From Rhizobiales bacterium CCH3-A5 (GTDB lineage: Bacteria > Pseudomonadota > Alphaproteobacteria > Rhizobiales > Beijerinckiaceae), in assembly GCA_001556025.1 (NCBI GenBank), contig LSIB01000056.1, positions 1-54,059 on the forward strand: DNA of 54,059 nt. Direction: 5' to 3'. Every line of letters starts with the position of its first letter. The stretch's first letter is position 1. Shown piece by piece: positions 53,406 through 54,059 of the stretch. The notes under the pieces were generated by a model, which made no database searches, was not told where the DNA came from, and was given only the letters and a program-made list of their open reading frames with translations. Made by a program: the position numbers and the translations under genes.

Positions 53406-53882
53406 AAAAAGCAAGGGGCTGAATCGGCCACGCAGCCGCAGGCGCAGCGCCTGCCCTGGGACCTGCCGCGCTTCCACAACTGGATCGCGGTGGCGCGTGT
53501 CCACGCGCTTTGGAAGAAGGCCTTCACCGAGGCTCTGGCGCCGCTCGGCATCCAGCTTGCGCATTACGACGTGCTGGCCAACATCTTCCATGCGCCGGGG
53601 CTGACGCAGCAGGCGCTGGCGGAAAAGCTCTTCGTCGGCCGCAGCGCCATGAGCATGCTGCTGCCCGAGCTGGAGCGCCGCGAGCTGATCCTGCGCCAGG
53701 GCGACGAGACAGATCGCCGGGTCAGAAGGCTCTGGCTGACGCCCGACGGCGAGACTTTGACCCGCAAGGCCATGGCGATCCATGTCGCGCGGATCGAGGC
53801 GATGATGGAGGTGCTGAGCGACGCCGAATGTGATCTCGTCGGCGCGATGATGCGCCGCGTCGCCAAGGCGCTGGAAAGCTGA
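53400..53882 (+). CDS. MarR-family regulator
   Basis: A 160-residue winged-helix regulator. TQQALAEKLFVGRSAMSMLLPELERRELI is the recognition region and DETDRRVRRLWLTPDGE the wing; the dimerisation helix starts PRFHNWIAVARVHALWKK. ATG 53400 lies in the operator palindromes, consistent with autorepression. The divergent alpha/beta hydrolase is the obvious target. The ligand is unknown. Confidence 0.9.
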   Translation: MNKKQGAESATQPQAQRLPWDLPRFHNWIAVARVHALWKKAFTEALAPLGIQLAHYDVLANIFHAPGLTQQALAEKLFVGRSAMSMLLPELERRELILRQGDETDRRVRRLWLTPDGETLTRKAMAIHVARIEAMMEVLSDAECDLVGAMMRRVAKALES

Positions 53883-53906
53883 GGCGCGACGCTTCCGAAA
53901 CGCGAA

Positions 53907-53930
53907 AGGGCCGCTCCGGAGAGCGGCCCT
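53907..53930 (-). terminator. Strong hairpin after the MarR gene, best read as a minus-strand terminator
   Basis: AGGGCCGCTC, CGGA, GAGCGGCCCT: a perfect ten-pair stem. On the minus strand it is followed by TTTCG; on the plus strand by CGTC. It could serve both the MarR gene and the minus-strand remnant to its right. Confidence 0.6.
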
Positions 53931-53957
53931 CGTCGATCGACGCGTGGAATGCCGCGC

Positions 53958-54041
53958 TTACTTCGGCGCGAAGATGCCGATGCTGCTCGCCGTGATGTCG
54001 AAGGTGCAGATTCCGACGCGACCGGCCGGGTAATCCAATAA
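53958..54041 (-). pseudogene. Possible 3' remnant of a minus-strand gene at the window edge
   Basis: The minus-strand frame ending in TAA at 53958-53960 reads GRVGICTFDITASS then IGIFAPK and looks protein-like, but an in-frame stop lies 28 codons upstream (54042-54044), inside an AT-rich AATCCAATAATTAA stretch. Either this is a short relic of a longer gene broken near 54035, or a tiny ORF. I do not recognise the protein. Confidence 0.25.
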
Positions 54042-54059
54042 TTAACCGGCCACTGTTCC

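Overview
The window is high-GC, densely packed bacterial chromosome with short gaps and many ATGA or TGATG start/stop overlaps. The rhizobial-type glycerol ABC operon (glpD-S-T-P-Q-U-V), a gentisate cluster, a Liv-type ABC cluster with an acyl-CoA ligase, and palindromic repeats of the rhizobial kind all suggest an alphaproteobacterium of the Hyphomicrobiales. Bosea-like is my best guess, made without a search. There are no rRNA or tRNA genes, no CRISPR array and no intact transposon.

Layout. (A) 1-11.6 kb is an accessory envelope/signalling island. It holds the C-terminus of a probable Ser/Thr kinase, a lytic transglycosylase fused to a zinc ribbon, a PKMT-like methyltransferase coupled to an OmpA-domain protein, an intact caspase-like peptidase, two His-rich DUF4399 proteins, a caspase-like protein with both catalytic residues replaced and an FGE-type domain, and a free-standing VgrG-tip-like beta-helix. 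(B) 11.7-20.3 kb is the glycerol/glycerol-3-phosphate regulon: a DeoR-type regulator, glpD and the glpSTPQUV importer, closed by a strong terminator. (C) 20.4-25.7 kb is a divergent gentisate/3-hydroxybenzoate cluster with its own MarR regulator and a perfect operator palindrome, plus an orphan TctC-type binding protein. (D) 25.7-34.4 kb is a metal-related region. A minus-strand operon (methyltransferase, family-5 binding protein, EamA exporter, two Dpp/Nik-type permeases, one tandem ATPase) lies behind a clear cobalamin riboswitch and a palindrome-overlapped promoter, and next to it is a NicO + DUF1007 nickel/cobalt transporter pair. (E) 34.6-48.8 kb is a 2-oxoacid/organic-acid CoA region: a fused indolepyruvate ferredoxin oxidoreductase, a Crp-type regulator, a long-chain-type acyl-CoA ligase, a complete Liv-type ABC importer, a small zinc metallopeptidase and a PaaK-like ligase. 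(F) 48.8-54.1 kb is mostly housekeeping: uracil-DNA glycosylase, a 5'-nucleotidase family protein, ferrochelatase, and an alpha/beta hydrolase divergent from a MarR regulator with two spaced palindromes at its start codon.

The most interesting candidate system is D. It combines a B12-sensing leader, a Zur-like operator, an EamA exporter, a SAM-dependent enzyme and an Opp-type importer. This resembles the logic of opine-metallophore systems (staphylopine/pseudopaline) but has no recognisable nicotianamine-synthase-like or opine dehydrogenase gene, so it could be a cobalt or cobalt-chelate uptake system. Second is island A, with paired active and inactive caspase-like proteins around a His-rich repeat family and a stand-alone injection-spike-like protein.
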